Of a DNA stretch of 49,188 bases, positions 36,532-45,752 are shown in pieces. The stretch comes from Pseudomonadota bacterium. GTDB lineage: Bacteria; Pseudomonadota; Alphaproteobacteria; Sphingomonadales; Govanellaceae. Position 1 is the stretch's first letter. Each line of letters opens with the position of its first letter. Where the stretch lies: contig QEVO01000010.1 in assembly GCA_003577275.1 (NCBI GenBank), positions 1-49,188 of the forward strand, written 5' to 3'. Position numbers and translations under genes: made by a program. The notes under the pieces were generated by a model. The model searched no databases and was not told the DNA's origin. It saw only the letters and a list, made by a program, of their open reading frames with translations.

Positions 36532-38151
36532 TTAAGGCGCGTAGCGCCCCGGGGCGATGACCCCGGCCGGGTCCAACGCCGCCTTCAAGCGCGCCACCGC
36601 CTGCCAATAAGGCTCTTTCGGATCGATGGCGGAAGCCATGGCGCCGCTGGCCAGCCGATAGGGCGGATAGCCCGCCGCCATCGCTGCTTTCACGATCGTC
36701 TCGTAGCAATCAGCCGCTGCCCGGGCCTCGACCTGATCCTCGGCGTTGAAGGCAATGGTGGATACCAGGGCGATGGCCCGGCCATTCAGCAGGCTGAGGG
36801 TCAGCAGGGCGTCAAAACCATGCCGGGCATAGAGTGGCTCCACCAGCGCCAATAAACGATCGATATCCTGACCGCGATGGGGCGACACCGGCGCAAGCCA
36901 CAGCAGGCCGCAACCGTCAAGCGCCGGATCGGCGCCGGTTGGCATCGTCGGGTGCCGCCAGTAGGCGCCTTTCAGAAAGTGGCGCGTCGGCTTGCCTTGC
37001 AGCAGACCGATGGCCGCTGAGGCGTCCTCGATCTGGCGGTATAGTCCGCGGCCGATCTTGAAACGGTTGAGTAATCTGGCCGCCCGCTCGGCCTGGCGCA
37101 GGGTGTCGCCGCCGAGCACCCGGATCCGCACCGGCAAGCCCTTGAGCGCCGTCTTCAGACGCGCCGCGCTGGCCCTGATCTGCCGCCGGCTGCCATAGAG
37201 CCCCGCCGACATCGCCCAGGGCGAGATCCCCAACTCACGGTTCAAGGCGGCGCGCAGCTCCGCCGTCAGGCACCGCTCCCCGCCGGCCCGCTGCTGGGGA
37301 AATCCCATGCGGCCGGAGAGCAGGCGTAGATCGTTGGCGATGTGGACGACGCTGGGCAGCGTGCCGTCGAGCCGCAGCGGGCGCAGCCGATCCACCACCG
37401 GGCCGATGACCGCCTTGTCGTCGATGAACACGATGGCGGCGGCGAAGGCTTCCGGCTGCGGCATCAGCCATACCCCCATGCGGGTGACGACGCCCAAGTT
37501 CGACTGGCTGAACAGCCCATCCAGCACCGGCCCGAGACCATAAGGATAGGTCGCGCCGACGGCGCTGCTTTCCGCCCCGGAGAAACCGGTTCGCAGGACG
37601 CTGCCGTCGCCCAGCACCGCCTCGATGCCGGAGACGGCGCGGAAACGATCGCCCAAGGGGGTGTGGCCAAAGCCGCGCTCAAGAATATTGCCGATGATGC
37701 CGGCGTCAGGCCCGGCGCCGGTGCAATCCAGCCACAACGCCAATTGCCGCGCCTGCAGGTGCTCGAAAAGTTGTCCTTGGGTGACGCCCGGCTCGACCAC
37801 CGCATAAGCCAGCGTTTCATCGACCTCGATGATGCGGTTCATGCGGCCAAGATCGAGCACCACCTGATTATCGCCGGCGGGCAGGCGGTCGCCATAGCCC
37901 CAGTTCTTGCCGGTGCTGACCGGGTAGAGCGGAGTCGCGGTCGCCGCCGCCGCCGTGATTAGAGACGCCACCTCATCCGCGGAGCTGGGTCGCACGATGC
38001 CGGCGATGAGCGATCGCCAGGGCGCGGTGGTGCGCGACGCCGCGGCAATGCCGGCGGGCGAGAAATCCACATGAGCCGCGCCGCAGATGCGCGCCGCATG
38101 CTCGGCAAAAGCGGCCAGATCCGGCGGTTGTTTCGGGTCGGTTGCGCTCAC
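36532..38151 (-). CDS. FAD-binding oxidoreductase, VAO/PCMH family
   Basis: A 539-aa flavoprotein. The PCMH-type FAD domain is evident: GIVRPSSADEVASLITAA (about 50-67), YPVSTGKNWGYGD (about 77-88), VVEPGVTQGQLFEHL, and GNILERGFGHTPLGDR (about 155-170). The substrate domain resembles 4-cresol methylhydroxylase or vanillyl-alcohol oxidase (cap region, about 250-500). Such enzymes oxidise phenols or alcohols, often with covalent FAD; here the substrate is unknown. It is the last gene of the acyltransferase-PrsT operon (30-base gap after prsT), so it may modify a phenolic or lipid group on the EPS or its carrier. No signal peptide. Confidence 0.85.
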   Translation of the reverse strand: MSATDPKQPPDLAAFAEHAARICGAAHVDFSPAGIAAASRTTAPWRSLIAGIVRPSSADEVASLITAAAATATPLYPVSTGKNWGYGDRLPAGDNQVVLDLGRMNRIIEVDETLAYAVVEPGVTQGQLFEHLQARQLALWLDCTGAGPDAGIIGNILERGFGHTPLGDRFRAVSGIEAVLGDGSVLRTGFSGAESSAVGATYPYGLGPVLDGLFSQSNLGVVTRMGVWLMPQPEAFAAAIVFIDDKAVIGPVVDRLRPLRLDGTLPSVVHIANDLRLLSGRMGFPQQRAGGERCLTAELRAALNRELGISPWAMSAGLYGSRRQIRASAARLKTALKGLPVRIRVLGGDTLRQAERAARLLNRFKIGRGLYRQIEDASAAIGLLQGKPTRHFLKGAYWRHPTMPTGADPALDGCGLLWLAPVSPHRGQDIDRLLALVEPLYARHGFDALLTLSLLNGRAIALVSTIAFNAEDQVEARAAADCYETIVKAAMAAGYPPYRLASGAMASAIDPKEPYWQAVARLKAALDPAGVIAPGRYAP

Positions 38152-38181
38152 CCTACCTCCCCCGCGCTTGCGCCTGCGCGC

Positions 38182-40998
38182 TTATTCGGAAAGCTGCAAA
38201 TAGCGTTGATTGATGCGCCCACGATCGGACAACTGATAAGGACCGTCCAACAGTTCGCGCAACACTTCCCTCGCTTCCGCCTTGCGATTGTCGGCGACCA
38301 GCGCGTTGGCGTAGCTTTCCTTCAACGCCGCCGAGGTGGGATTTAGATCCGCCGCCTTGCGGTAAGCTCCCACCGCATCGCGATATCGCTTCATGGCCAT
38401 ATAGATCACGCCGGCGGTATCGTAAATTTCCGGATTTTCGGGATCTGCCTTCAACGCCCGTTCGATATAGCCGACGCTCGCCGCCGCATCCTTCTGCTGC
38501 AGCTTCACCCAGGCAAGATTGTTAAGCGCGACGGCGTTCTTCGGATTGGCGTTGACCACCAATTGGAAAGACGAGTCGGCGTCATTAAGTCGGCCCATCG
38601 CCAACAACTGGTTGGCCAGAAAGAAGCGGGTTTCGTGATCCTTGGGGTATTTGGCAAGCCACGTTTCCAAACGCTTCAATCCCGCCGCCGCATTGCCGCC
38701 GCGGATTTCCGCTTCCGCCAGCCGGCGCAGATTGATGCTGTTTTCTTGCGTCTTGTACGCCGCGGCAAAAGCGACGACAGCGCTTTTATAATCCTGCCGA
38801 GCTGCGGCAATCACACCGCGGGCGGCTTCGAGATCGCCGACATCAAGTTCTTTCGGCTTTTCGGCGATCAGCGCCTTCAACAACTGTTCGGCTTCGGCAA
38901 ATTTTCCCAGCGATGCTTTGGCGCGCACCATGGCGATGCGCGCCCGGGCAGATCGCGGCGCGAGGTTCAGAACCTTGGCCAGCGTCCGTTCCGCCGCCAC
39001 CCAGTTGCCCTGCTGCTCATGGGCGCTGGCGAGCAGATAGTGCGCCTGCGGATCAGCCGGCGCAAGCTCCGCCAGTTTATCAAAAGTCACGACCGCGTTA
39101 TCCGGCTGACCGGCGGCCATTTCCGCCTTGCCGATCAGTTCCAAGAGCGCCTTGTCCTGAGGATAAATCGGCGCCACCTTGCGCGCCGTGGCGATGGCGT
39201 TCATGCTGTCGCCCCGCGCCAGATAGGCCTGCGCCAAGAGTATGGCCGGCTCGCGCGCTTCGGGCTTGAGCTCGGCGGCTTTTTGCAGAAGCGTCAGCGA
39301 CTCCTGATCATCGCCCTGTTGCCGTTCCAAGTCGGCGAGCAGCAATAACGCCCGCTGATTATTGGGTTCTTTCTTCAACACGCCAGCAAGCAGGCGGCGG
39401 ACTTCCTGCCAGTTCTTGTCGAGCGTTGCATAGCGAACGAGATTGAAGCTGGCGCTGGAGTTGCCCGGTTCCCGGGCAAGGGCTTCGTGAAACTGCTTGC
39501 GCGCGCCCGCATCGTCGCCCTTGATGGCAAGAATGACGCCGACCAGCGTATGGCCAACGGCGCGCTTGGGTTGCTCCTTTTGCAGATCTCGCGCCTGCGC
39601 CAGCGCTTCATCGGTCCGCTTGGCGCGCAACAACTGCAAGACGAGAAGTGCGCGCTTGTCAATGGATTTGGGATCAAGCGATACCGCTTTCTTCAGTTCG
39701 TCAAGGCCCTTTTCCACATTGCCGGAGGATATTTCCGCTATGCCAAGCCGCGCCATGGTGGTGGCGGATTCCGGCTCAGCCGCCAGCGCATCCTCCAGGT
39801 ACCGCCGGCCGCTTTCGTAATCACCCTTTTGCAGCGCGGCGCGGGCGATCATGTTCAAGAGATCCGGATCCTTGCTCGCAGATTCCTCATTGGCGATCAT
39901 CTGCAACGTGTTATAGGCATCGTCGGCGCGCCCCAGCGCCATCTGGATCGAGGCCATCATCTTGCGCGCGGCGCGGTCCTGCGGCACAGCGGCAAGATAG
40001 CGGGTCAGCGATGCATTGGCCTGTTCGATCTGACCCAGGGTATAGGCGGACGCCCCTTGAATGAGCAAGGCCGCCATGTGATTGGAATCAACGGACAGCG
40101 TTCGCTCGGCAAATTCCTTTGCCGCGCGGTAATCCTTCTGCTTGAAGGCGATCACCGCCTTGATGTGATTGGCTGGCGGATAATCGGGAAGTATGGCGCG
40201 AACGCGGTCGATATTTTTGGTGGCGGCTTTAAAGTCGCCGGTGTTGGTTTGCGCCCATGCCAACACGGTGCGGTAGAAAAGATTTTCCGGCCGCGCCTTG
40301 ACGAGTTTTTTATAGTGCTCGATGGCGGATTTAAAGTCGCCTTGGGCCGAGGGAATATCGCCCATCAAGGTAATGACTTTGAAGTTGTTGGCGTCAATGG
40401 CGGCCGCTTTGGCGAGGTTGGCCTTGGCGCCCTCAATGTCGCGCTGCGCCAGCGCCACGTTAGCCTGACCGACAAGGCTTAGCGGATTATTGGGATCAAG
40501 ATCCGCCGCCATTTTATAAGATGTGAGCGCGTCGCCCAGGCGGCCAAGCCCGCGATACGCATCGCCATGCACAATGCGCAGCGCCGCCTGGGTCGCTGGC
40601 GGCAGATTGACGGAAATCGCCACCTTTTCCAGAACTTTTTCGTATTCGCCCTGAATGATCCAGGCCTCGCTTAAGGGAACGATGATCGCTTCCTCATCGA
40701 CGCCCAGCGATTTCGCCAGCGTCAATTCCTTCTCCGCCGCGCCGCCATCCTCCATGTCGATATAAAGCTGGCCCAAGAGATAGCGCGCCGCCGAGCTATT
40801 GGGGTTTTCCTTCAAGGCGTTCTTCATTTCCAGAATGGCGGAGCGAAGCTCGCCTTGCGAGCGCGCTTCGCGCGCGCGGTCGAGCCGCTCTTCAACAGTG
40901 TAGGACTTTTGCTTATCGCAGCCGGCAAGAAGGATGGGCGTGGCAGCGATAAGCAATGCGGCGGCAAGGGAGGAAAGGCGGATGGGCGTTTTTCCCAT
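38182..40998 (-). CDS. prsT: PrsT, TPR lipoprotein of the PEP-CTERM system (paralogue 2)
   Basis: A 938-aa lipoprotein: signal LAAALLIAATPILLAGC with lipobox Cys27. Over 20 TPR units follow with conserved A-x3-G/Y and DP-N turns (for example ALTSYKMAADLDPNNPLSLV). It fits the PrsT family of exosortase A loci and is probably an outer-membrane lipoprotein scaffold of EPS export. The paralogue at 27120-29987 has no lipobox. It lies 53 bases after the acyltransferase gene. Confidence 0.92.
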   Translation of the reverse strand: MGKTPIRLSSLAAALLIAATPILLAGCDKQKSYTVEERLDRAREARSQGELRSAILEMKNALKENPNSSAARYLLGQLYIDMEDGGAAEKELTLAKSLGVDEEAIIVPLSEAWIIQGEYEKVLEKVAISVNLPPATQAALRIVHGDAYRGLGRLGDALTSYKMAADLDPNNPLSLVGQANVALAQRDIEGAKANLAKAAAIDANNFKVITLMGDIPSAQGDFKSAIEHYKKLVKARPENLFYRTVLAWAQTNTGDFKAATKNIDRVRAILPDYPPANHIKAVIAFKQKDYRAAKEFAERTLSVDSNHMAALLIQGASAYTLGQIEQANASLTRYLAAVPQDRAARKMMASIQMALGRADDAYNTLQMIANEESASKDPDLLNMIARAALQKGDYESGRRYLEDALAAEPESATTMARLGIAEISSGNVEKGLDELKKAVSLDPKSIDKRALLVLQLLRAKRTDEALAQARDLQKEQPKRAVGHTLVGVILAIKGDDAGARKQFHEALAREPGNSSASFNLVRYATLDKNWQEVRRLLAGVLKKEPNNQRALLLLADLERQQGDDQESLTLLQKAAELKPEAREPAILLAQAYLARGDSMNAIATARKVAPIYPQDKALLELIGKAEMAAGQPDNAVVTFDKLAELAPADPQAHYLLASAHEQQGNWVAAERTLAKVLNLAPRSARARIAMVRAKASLGKFAEAEQLLKALIAEKPKELDVGDLEAARGVIAAARQDYKSAVVAFAAAYKTQENSINLRRLAEAEIRGGNAAAGLKRLETWLAKYPKDHETRFFLANQLLAMGRLNDADSSFQLVVNANPKNAVALNNLAWVKLQQKDAAASVGYIERALKADPENPEIYDTAGVIYMAMKRYRDAVGAYRKAADLNPTSAALKESYANALVADNRKAEAREVLRELLDGPYQLSDRGRINQRYLQLSE

Positions 40999-41051
40999 AA
41001 CGTTCGACTCGCTTTGAAACTGTTACCGTGTGTCTGTTTTCGCGAAGTTCT

Positions 41052-41894
41052 TTACGATACCGGCGCGCCCGGCCTGGGCCAGAGCTTGCCGGCGTCCGTC
41101 AGCACTTCCCAGATTTCCGGTCGCACCTCGTAGACCTGATCCAGCAGATCACCGATGCGGCGATAATGAGCGCGGCGTTTTCCATGGTGTTCGATCAATG
41201 GCCCTACCGGCGTAAAATAGATGCCGAGCTTGCGGATCAATCGATCCAAGGCTGGTTCGACCAGGATCGCCAGATGAGTGACTTTATTCTCGATGCTCAT
41301 GCGCAGGATCGCCTGCATCAGGCCAAGGGTGATATGAGGAATGACGCGCAAGTCGCCGGACTGTCCGGATGGTTCATAAATCGCCGGGATCAAGCTATCC
41401 TCGCGGCGCTTGCGGAACTGTTTGGAAATGGCGAAGCGGGAAATCTCGCCGGTATGGGCGCGCGGCAGCGCGGTTTCGTCCAGACCGCAAAGGTCGCTGG
41501 AAGTGGCCAATGCCGGGATCGGCGCATCGATGGGTGCGCGCGCATCCGGCAATATCAGCCGGACAGTTCCCGCCACCATGCCGCTCGGGCGGTGAATGAG
41601 CAGCGAGCATACCGCTCGCTCGGCATCGAATTTATCGCACTCACGGCCATCCGGAAACTCGGCGGCGTTTTCAAAGCCGGTCTCGATGCAATAAACTTGG
41701 TAGCGCAAGCGCTGCGATTCAGCCACCAGTTCCGGCGTGGTGGCCGGCATGATATCAAACCAGCGCCGGTATAAATCAACCAGCCGCGATTCTTCTCCCA
41801 CCGGCAGGCCTTTTTCCGGGTTATTGCCGACCATTTGTTCCGTATGCGTCGCCAACCCTGACCCCTCGCTTGCCCTGATCCAGGGGATAATCAT
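41052..41894 (-). CDS. PEP-CTERM/exosortase-associated acyltransferase (autoinducer-synthase-like)
   Basis: About 280 aa. The core resembles LuxI-like/GNAT acyltransferases: RRWFDIMPATTPELVAESQR, LRYQVYCIETGFE (about 70-95), ERAVCSLLIH, GEISRFAISKQFRKR (motif around 170) and a HLAILVEPALDRLIRK stretch. This matches the acyltransferase family encoded with exosortase A; the product is unknown, perhaps an acyl signal or an acyl decoration. The start at 41894 is set by GAAAGG; a TTG at 41912 is possible. It opens the operon with prsT and the flavoprotein. Confidence 0.9.
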   Translation of the reverse strand: MIIPWIRASEGSGLATHTEQMVGNNPEKGLPVGEESRLVDLYRRWFDIMPATTPELVAESQRLRYQVYCIETGFENAAEFPDGRECDKFDAERAVCSLLIHRPSGMVAGTVRLILPDARAPIDAPIPALATSSDLCGLDETALPRAHTGEISRFAISKQFRKRREDSLIPAIYEPSGQSGDLRVIPHITLGLMQAILRMSIENKVTHLAILVEPALDRLIRKLGIYFTPVGPLIEHHGKRRAHYRRIGDLLDQVYEVRPEIWEVLTDAGKLWPRPGAPVS

Positions 41895-42021
41895 ACAGTT
41901 TATGCCTTTCAAAATACAACGCCATCGCCACCTGTGATACGATCCTATCGCCGGGGAGCTTAAGCCAATATTAAGGGCATTGGACGTTTCTGGGGTCAGA
42001 TAACCGGTGTGGGGGAATACG

Positions 42022-42108
42022 ATGGCGAACCAGACTTCACGGGCGACTGTTGGCGAGCATTGCCGCCTGTCTTCAAGCCATCTTGCTCAGGGCTTCTCCC
42101 GGCTGTGA
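42022..42108 (+). CDS. Possible 28-codon leader ORF
   Basis: ATG at 42022 has GGGGGAA with ideal spacing and opens a 28-aa frame (begins MANQTSRATVGEH) ending TGA at 42106-42108. That TGA overlaps an in-frame GTG (42105) of the following gene. It could be a translated leader that couples to the membrane protein gene; peptide function is unknown and it may be chance. Confidence 0.25.
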   Translation: MANQTSRATVGEHCRLSSSHLAQGFSRL

Positions 42109-43076
42109 ACGCGCGCATTGAAATCAGCTCGCTTCGATGCCTCTCTCTGGCATGGAAAAGCGTAATTTTTCAATTAGTTATATTACACTTCACGCCGCTT
42201 TTCGCGATGCCGTTTTCTGACTATACCGACGCCATGGGCAATATCCGGCTGGAGATGCTGAGCAGAAACGGGTCAGGCGTCCTATCCGGCATTGCGCCCG
42301 AGCTTGATCCGGTGACCGGCGTAGACGTAGCCCTTACCGAGCCCGAGGCGCTTGGCGATGCCAGCATCGAGTTGGAGCTTTCCGGTGAAATTAACGCCGA
42401 ACGTCTCGACGAGGCCGAAATTAAAGAACTTGGCCGCTTTTATGACAGTCTGACAAACCGCAATACCCAGTCCGAGGATTGGGGCCGCCAGGACGCCGAG
42501 GACCTCGCCACTGATCTGGGGCAGGATATCGATCAGTTTGCCGCTGAACAGGCGCAATCCGGGGGACGCATCGCCATTGCCGAAGCCGCTGCCGCCGCCC
42601 AGCCGCAAGGGCAACAAACGCCGTCTGCGCAAATCATGGTTGTCCGCCGGCCTCGCACTCCCGCCGATGACATCCCCATCTTGTCGTCGGTGCGACTCGG
42701 CACCATCGCGGTGGAAGTGCTTCGGCCCGAGATCAGGGCCAACCCGTTCATCGGCGCCGCCTATCAGGAATTCCGCCAATTCCTGATGATCGAGGAGCGG
42801 CAATCGGCCTCGGTGCTCATGTATGATCAAAGCGCCGGCAACGGCATTTTGATGACGGTTGAAGACGGCGCCGCCGTCACCCCGGGCAATGGTCAACCGG
42901 AACAACCGACGGATGATGCTGGGCAGCGCACCGTCAAGCGCGGACCCATTTTCGATAATCGCCCCTTACGCGACGTCCTCATCGACCTGTTGACCTCCAA
43001 GCTGGCGATCGTGATTTACGCCATTCTATTGACCTGCTGGCTGGCCTGGCGCTACGTCATCCGAAAATACGCTTAG
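42105..43076 (+). CDS. Membrane protein with C-terminal tail anchor, EPS locus
   Basis: Unrecognised. The frame is open from 42009; the real start is uncertain (GTG 42105, which overlaps the leader TGA, or ATG 42207). From 42105 the product is 323 aa with a signal-like segment (SVIFQLVILHFTPLFA, about 19-34), a long acidic Glu/Asp/Gln-rich region, IPILSSVRLGTIAVEVLRPE, and a C-terminal hydrophobic helix (LAIVIYAILLTCWLAW) followed by the basic RYVIRKYA. The C-terminal hydrophobic-plus-basic layout resembles sorting signals or a tail anchor, but no PEP motif precedes it. It is divergent from the acyltransferase operon and may share the 41895-42021 promoter region. Its stop overlaps the uracil-DNA glycosylase gene by 4 bases (convergent). 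Confidence 0.55.
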   Translation: MNARIEISSLRCLSLAWKSVIFQLVILHFTPLFAMPFSDYTDAMGNIRLEMLSRNGSGVLSGIAPELDPVTGVDVALTEPEALGDASIELELSGEINAERLDEAEIKELGRFYDSLTNRNTQSEDWGRQDAEDLATDLGQDIDQFAAEQAQSGGRIAIAEAAAAAQPQGQQTPSAQIMVVRRPRTPADDIPILSSVRLGTIAVEVLRPEIRANPFIGAAYQEFRQFLMIEERQSASVLMYDQSAGNGILMTVEDGAAVTPGNGQPEQPTDDAGQRTVKRGPIFDNRPLRDVLIDLLTSKLAIVIYAILLTCWLAWRYVIRKYA

Positions 43077-43672
43077 AGCGTTTTTCCAAGGGCATCCGCC
43101 ACCGCGGCGCGCAAGGCCGGAATGACTTCCGCCTCGAACCAGGGATTGCGCTTCAGCCACCCAATGTTGCGCGGGCTGGGATGCGGCAAGGGGATCATGG
43201 CCGGGGCGAACTCCCGCCATGCCTTGACCGTCTCGGTAACGCTCGGCCGCGTCTGGTCTTTTAAATGATACGCCTGCGCATAGCGGCCGATGGGCAGGAG
43301 AAGTTTGGGCCGCGGCAGGCTGGCGAACAACCGATCATGCCATTGCGCTGCGCATTCGCTGCGCGGCGGCAGGTCGCCGCCCCGCGGGTCACGTCCGGGA
43401 TAGCAAAAGCCCATGGGAATGATGCTGACCCGCGCCTCGTCATAAAAGGCATCGCGGTCGATGCCCATCCAGGCGCGCAGACGGTCGCCGCTGGGATCAT
43501 TAAAGGGCAGACCGGTGGCGTGCACCCTGGTGCCCGGCGCTTGGCCGCAAACGATCAGACGGGCCGTCGGAGTGGCGCGCAGGACCGGTCGCGGACCCAA
43601 CGGCAGCGCCGCCGCGCATTGCCGGCAGGCGCGTATATCCTGCAACAAGTCAGCCAGCGCATCCGTCGGCAT
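43073..43672 (-). CDS. Uracil-DNA glycosylase, iron-sulfur type
   Basis: About 199 aa, start at 43672. It removes uracil from DNA in base-excision repair. The family-4-like layout has an N-terminal C-x2-C (CRQC), then C-x16-C (FC...EC), which together provide the four cysteines of a [4Fe-4S] cluster. Motif 1 is LIVCGQAPGTRVHATGLPF (differs from the usual GEAPG: Gln replaces Glu). The late motif is LPHPSPRN. A longer frame to 43909 overlaps cobT and lacks support. The 23-base overlap with cobT suggests translational coupling. Outside the EPS theme. Confidence 0.85.
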   Translation of the reverse strand: MPTDALADLLQDIRACRQCAAALPLGPRPVLRATPTARLIVCGQAPGTRVHATGLPFNDPSGDRLRAWMGIDRDAFYDEARVSIIPMGFCYPGRDPRGGDLPPRSECAAQWHDRLFASLPRPKLLLPIGRYAQAYHLKDQTRPSVTETVKAWREFAPAMIPLPHPSPRNIGWLKRNPWFEAEVIPALRAAVADALGKTL

Positions 43673-44666
43673 GGGCTGATACTTCAGCAATGGCGAGGGC
43701 GTCGGCCGCCGCCCGTAGCGCCGGCAGCGCCAGAAGCGCGCCCACCCCTTCGCCCTCGGCGCCAGGAAGGGCTTGAAAGTCGTTGACGCCAAGGCTGACC
43801 GCAAGCCGCCGCACGCCGGGATCGTCAGTAGCGCCCAAGAGGCAGTGGCCGAGATTGTGCGCGCCGGCGCGCGCCAGCACCGCGGCGGCCGCCAGCGCGC
43901 CCAAGCCATCGAGGATCACCGGCAGGCGCTGGGTGCGGGCGGCCAGTATGGCGCCCACCAGGGCGGCAAGGTCGCGGCTGCCCACCCGGCGCAGAACTTC
44001 GAAGGGATCGCCCGCCGCCTCGCGGTGGCGCGCCACGATCGCCGCCACGGCGGCTTGCGCCGCCCCCGACACGCGCGAAAGCGGCCCGGAGTCGTCGTCT
44101 GACAGCAAGCTCAGCAGCGCCAGGGCCGCCACTTCGCCGCCCTCGCCGGCGCGGGACAACGCCAGAACGTCGATGCCGCCCGCCGTCGCTTCCATGCCGA
44201 ACGCCATGGTGGCGGCGCATTCCTGTTCGGACATCACGGGCTCGAGCCGCGGATCAGGGGTGGCGGCTTCCAGCGCCAGATCGTAGACCTTCAGTCCTGC
44301 GCCCTGACGCAGGCACAACTGGCTTGCCAAATGCGCCCCTGAGCTGATGGCGTTGAGAAACGCTACCGCATTGCTGTTGCCATCGATATCGGCCAGGGGA
44401 TCGATGCGTGAGACGAACAGCGCCAACTGCATCCGCTCGACCGCCGGCCGCGTTGCGCCTTTCCAGGACGCCAGCCACGCCGCCAGGGGAATGAGCGACC
44501 CATGGCGGACGCCGCCTTCGCGCTCGGCCAGCATGCGCCGCGCGGCGCGCGCCCGACAGGCGTCGGGCTCGGGAAAATGGCGCAAGACCGCCTTGATGTC
44601 ATCGAACGGCAAGCCGGTCGGCCCGCCCACCTCGCCAAGCCGCGTATTACTGAAGGCCATGAACAA
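43650..44666 (-). CDS. cobT: Nicotinate-nucleotide-dimethylbenzimidazole phosphoribosyltransferase
   Basis: Makes alpha-ribazole phosphate from dimethylbenzimidazole for the lower loop of cobalamin. The 338-aa length is typical. It shows GGPTGLPFDD near the start, ISSGAHLASQL, a Gly-rich middle with DGLGALAAAAVLARAG (about 250), HCLLGATDDPG, and the catalytic Glu region GAEGEGVGALLALPALRAA (about 305-320). An ATG at 44660 is an alternative start. It is followed by the UDG gene and preceded by cobA 73 bases away, on the same strand. Confidence 0.94.
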   Translation of the reverse strand: MFMAFSNTRLGEVGGPTGLPFDDIKAVLRHFPEPDACRARAARRMLAEREGGVRHGSLIPLAAWLASWKGATRPAVERMQLALFVSRIDPLADIDGNSNAVAFLNAISSGAHLASQLCLRQGAGLKVYDLALEAATPDPRLEPVMSEQECAATMAFGMEATAGGIDVLALSRAGEGGEVAALALLSLLSDDDSGPLSRVSGAAQAAVAAIVARHREAAGDPFEVLRRVGSRDLAALVGAILAARTQRLPVILDGLGALAAAAVLARAGAHNLGHCLLGATDDPGVRRLAVSLGVNDFQALPGAEGEGVGALLALPALRAAADALAIAEVSAHADGCAG

Positions 44667-44739
44667 TCCCCAGGGCTGAAATTGGGTCTGTTATACGCCC
44701 GACTAGTCCCGGCGCAGCAAGTTTTTTCGTCGGTGGCGG

Positions 44740-45597
44740 TTATCCGGCGCGGCGGCTGTCCTGCCGGCCTAAAGGATCAGGGTCGAGCCTGCGGCCAGCG
44801 GTCATGGCGCCCAGCCAGTCGAGGGCGGCGCGCAGCCGCACCACCTCGCCCACCACCATCATCGCCGGAGGCTCCAGGGCGGCGGCGGCGACGTCGGCCG
44901 CGCAGCGGCCGAGGGTGGTCTCCAGAACCCGCTGACGATCGAGAGTGGCATGGCTGACGATGGCCACCGGCTCGCCCGCCGGACGGCCGCCGGCGCTGAG
45001 CGCAGCCGCGATTTCCTCCAGCCGGCTGAGCGCCATAAAGACCACGATGGCGCCGCCAGCGCGCGCCAGCGCCGTCCAATCCACGTCGCGCGGCATGCCG
45101 CCGCCGGCGCCATAGGCGCTGACGAAAGTTACCGCCGAATTGGTGGCGCGGTCGGTCAGCGGAATGCCGGCGTAGGCCAGGCCGCCGACGCCCGCCGAGA
45201 TGCCCGGCAGAAAGCGGAACGGAACGCCGGCGGCGACCAGTGAGCGCGCCTCCTCGCCGCCGCGGCCAAACACCAGGGGATCGCCGCCCTTCAACCGCAG
45301 CACCCGCTTGCCGGCGCGGGCCAGACGGATCAGCAGGTGGGAAATGTCGCGCTGCTTGGGCGACGGCTTGCCGCCGCGCTTACCGGCAAATCGGAGCTCC
45401 GCTCCCGGTCGGGCCAGGGCCAGAATGTCGCGGCTGACCAGGGCGTCATAAACGATGACGTCGGCCTGTTGCAGGCCGCCATAGACTTGCAAGGTCAATA
45501 GACTGGGATCGCCAGGTCCGGCGCCCGCCAGCCAAACCCAGCCGGGATGGAGCGGCGGCAGGTCCAAGGGCATCGGGGTATGCAGCGTAAAATTCAT
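44740..45597 (-). CDS. cobA: Uroporphyrinogen-III C-methyltransferase
   Basis: Uses two AdoMet to convert uroporphyrinogen III to precorrin-2 (siroheme/cobalamin branch). The 285-aa protein has the SUMT motifs VWLAGAGPGDPSLLTLQ (about 21-37), VIVYDALVS, VLRLKGGDPLVFGRGGEE (about 97-114), AGIPLTDRA and VVFMALSRLEEI. There is no CysG N-terminal domain, so it is a stand-alone methyltransferase. It is probably cotranscribed with cobT. It interrupts the EPS locus and looks like a core gene pair left in place. Confidence 0.95.
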   Translation of the reverse strand: MNFTLHTPMPLDLPPLHPGWVWLAGAGPGDPSLLTLQVYGGLQQADVIVYDALVSRDILALARPGAELRFAGKRGGKPSPKQRDISHLLIRLARAGKRVLRLKGGDPLVFGRGGEEARSLVAAGVPFRFLPGISAGVGGLAYAGIPLTDRATNSAVTFVSAYGAGGGMPRDVDWTALARAGGAIVVFMALSRLEEIAAALSAGGRPAGEPVAIVSHATLDRQRVLETTLGRCAADVAAAALEPPAMMVVGEVVRLRAALDWLGAMTAGRRLDPDPLGRQDSRRAG

Positions 45598-45752
45598 TTT
45601 ACATTCTATTAAAGTAGAAAAATCTTATTACCAATATTTTAAGGTAATATATTGCCCTTGTCCATCCTCGTTTCGCTCGATGATCCAGTTACCATTCCTT
45701 ATGTTTTGATTTATAAGGTCGACCCAAGCATTCCCTCGGTTAGGAAACCTGC
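45598..45752. promoter_or_regulatory. Divergent intergenic region between cobA and manC
   Basis: An AT-rich 155-bp region with an imperfect dyad ATTACC-N10-GGTAAT (45627-45632 / 45643-45648). It should contain sigma70 promoters for both genes. No cobalamin riboswitch consensus and no sigma54 element was recognised. Confidence 0.45.

Noticed and set aside
45598..45752. Cobalamin riboswitch upstream of cobA
   Set aside because: The region is AT-rich and short and lacks the conserved B12-box sequence; only an ordinary dyad is seen.
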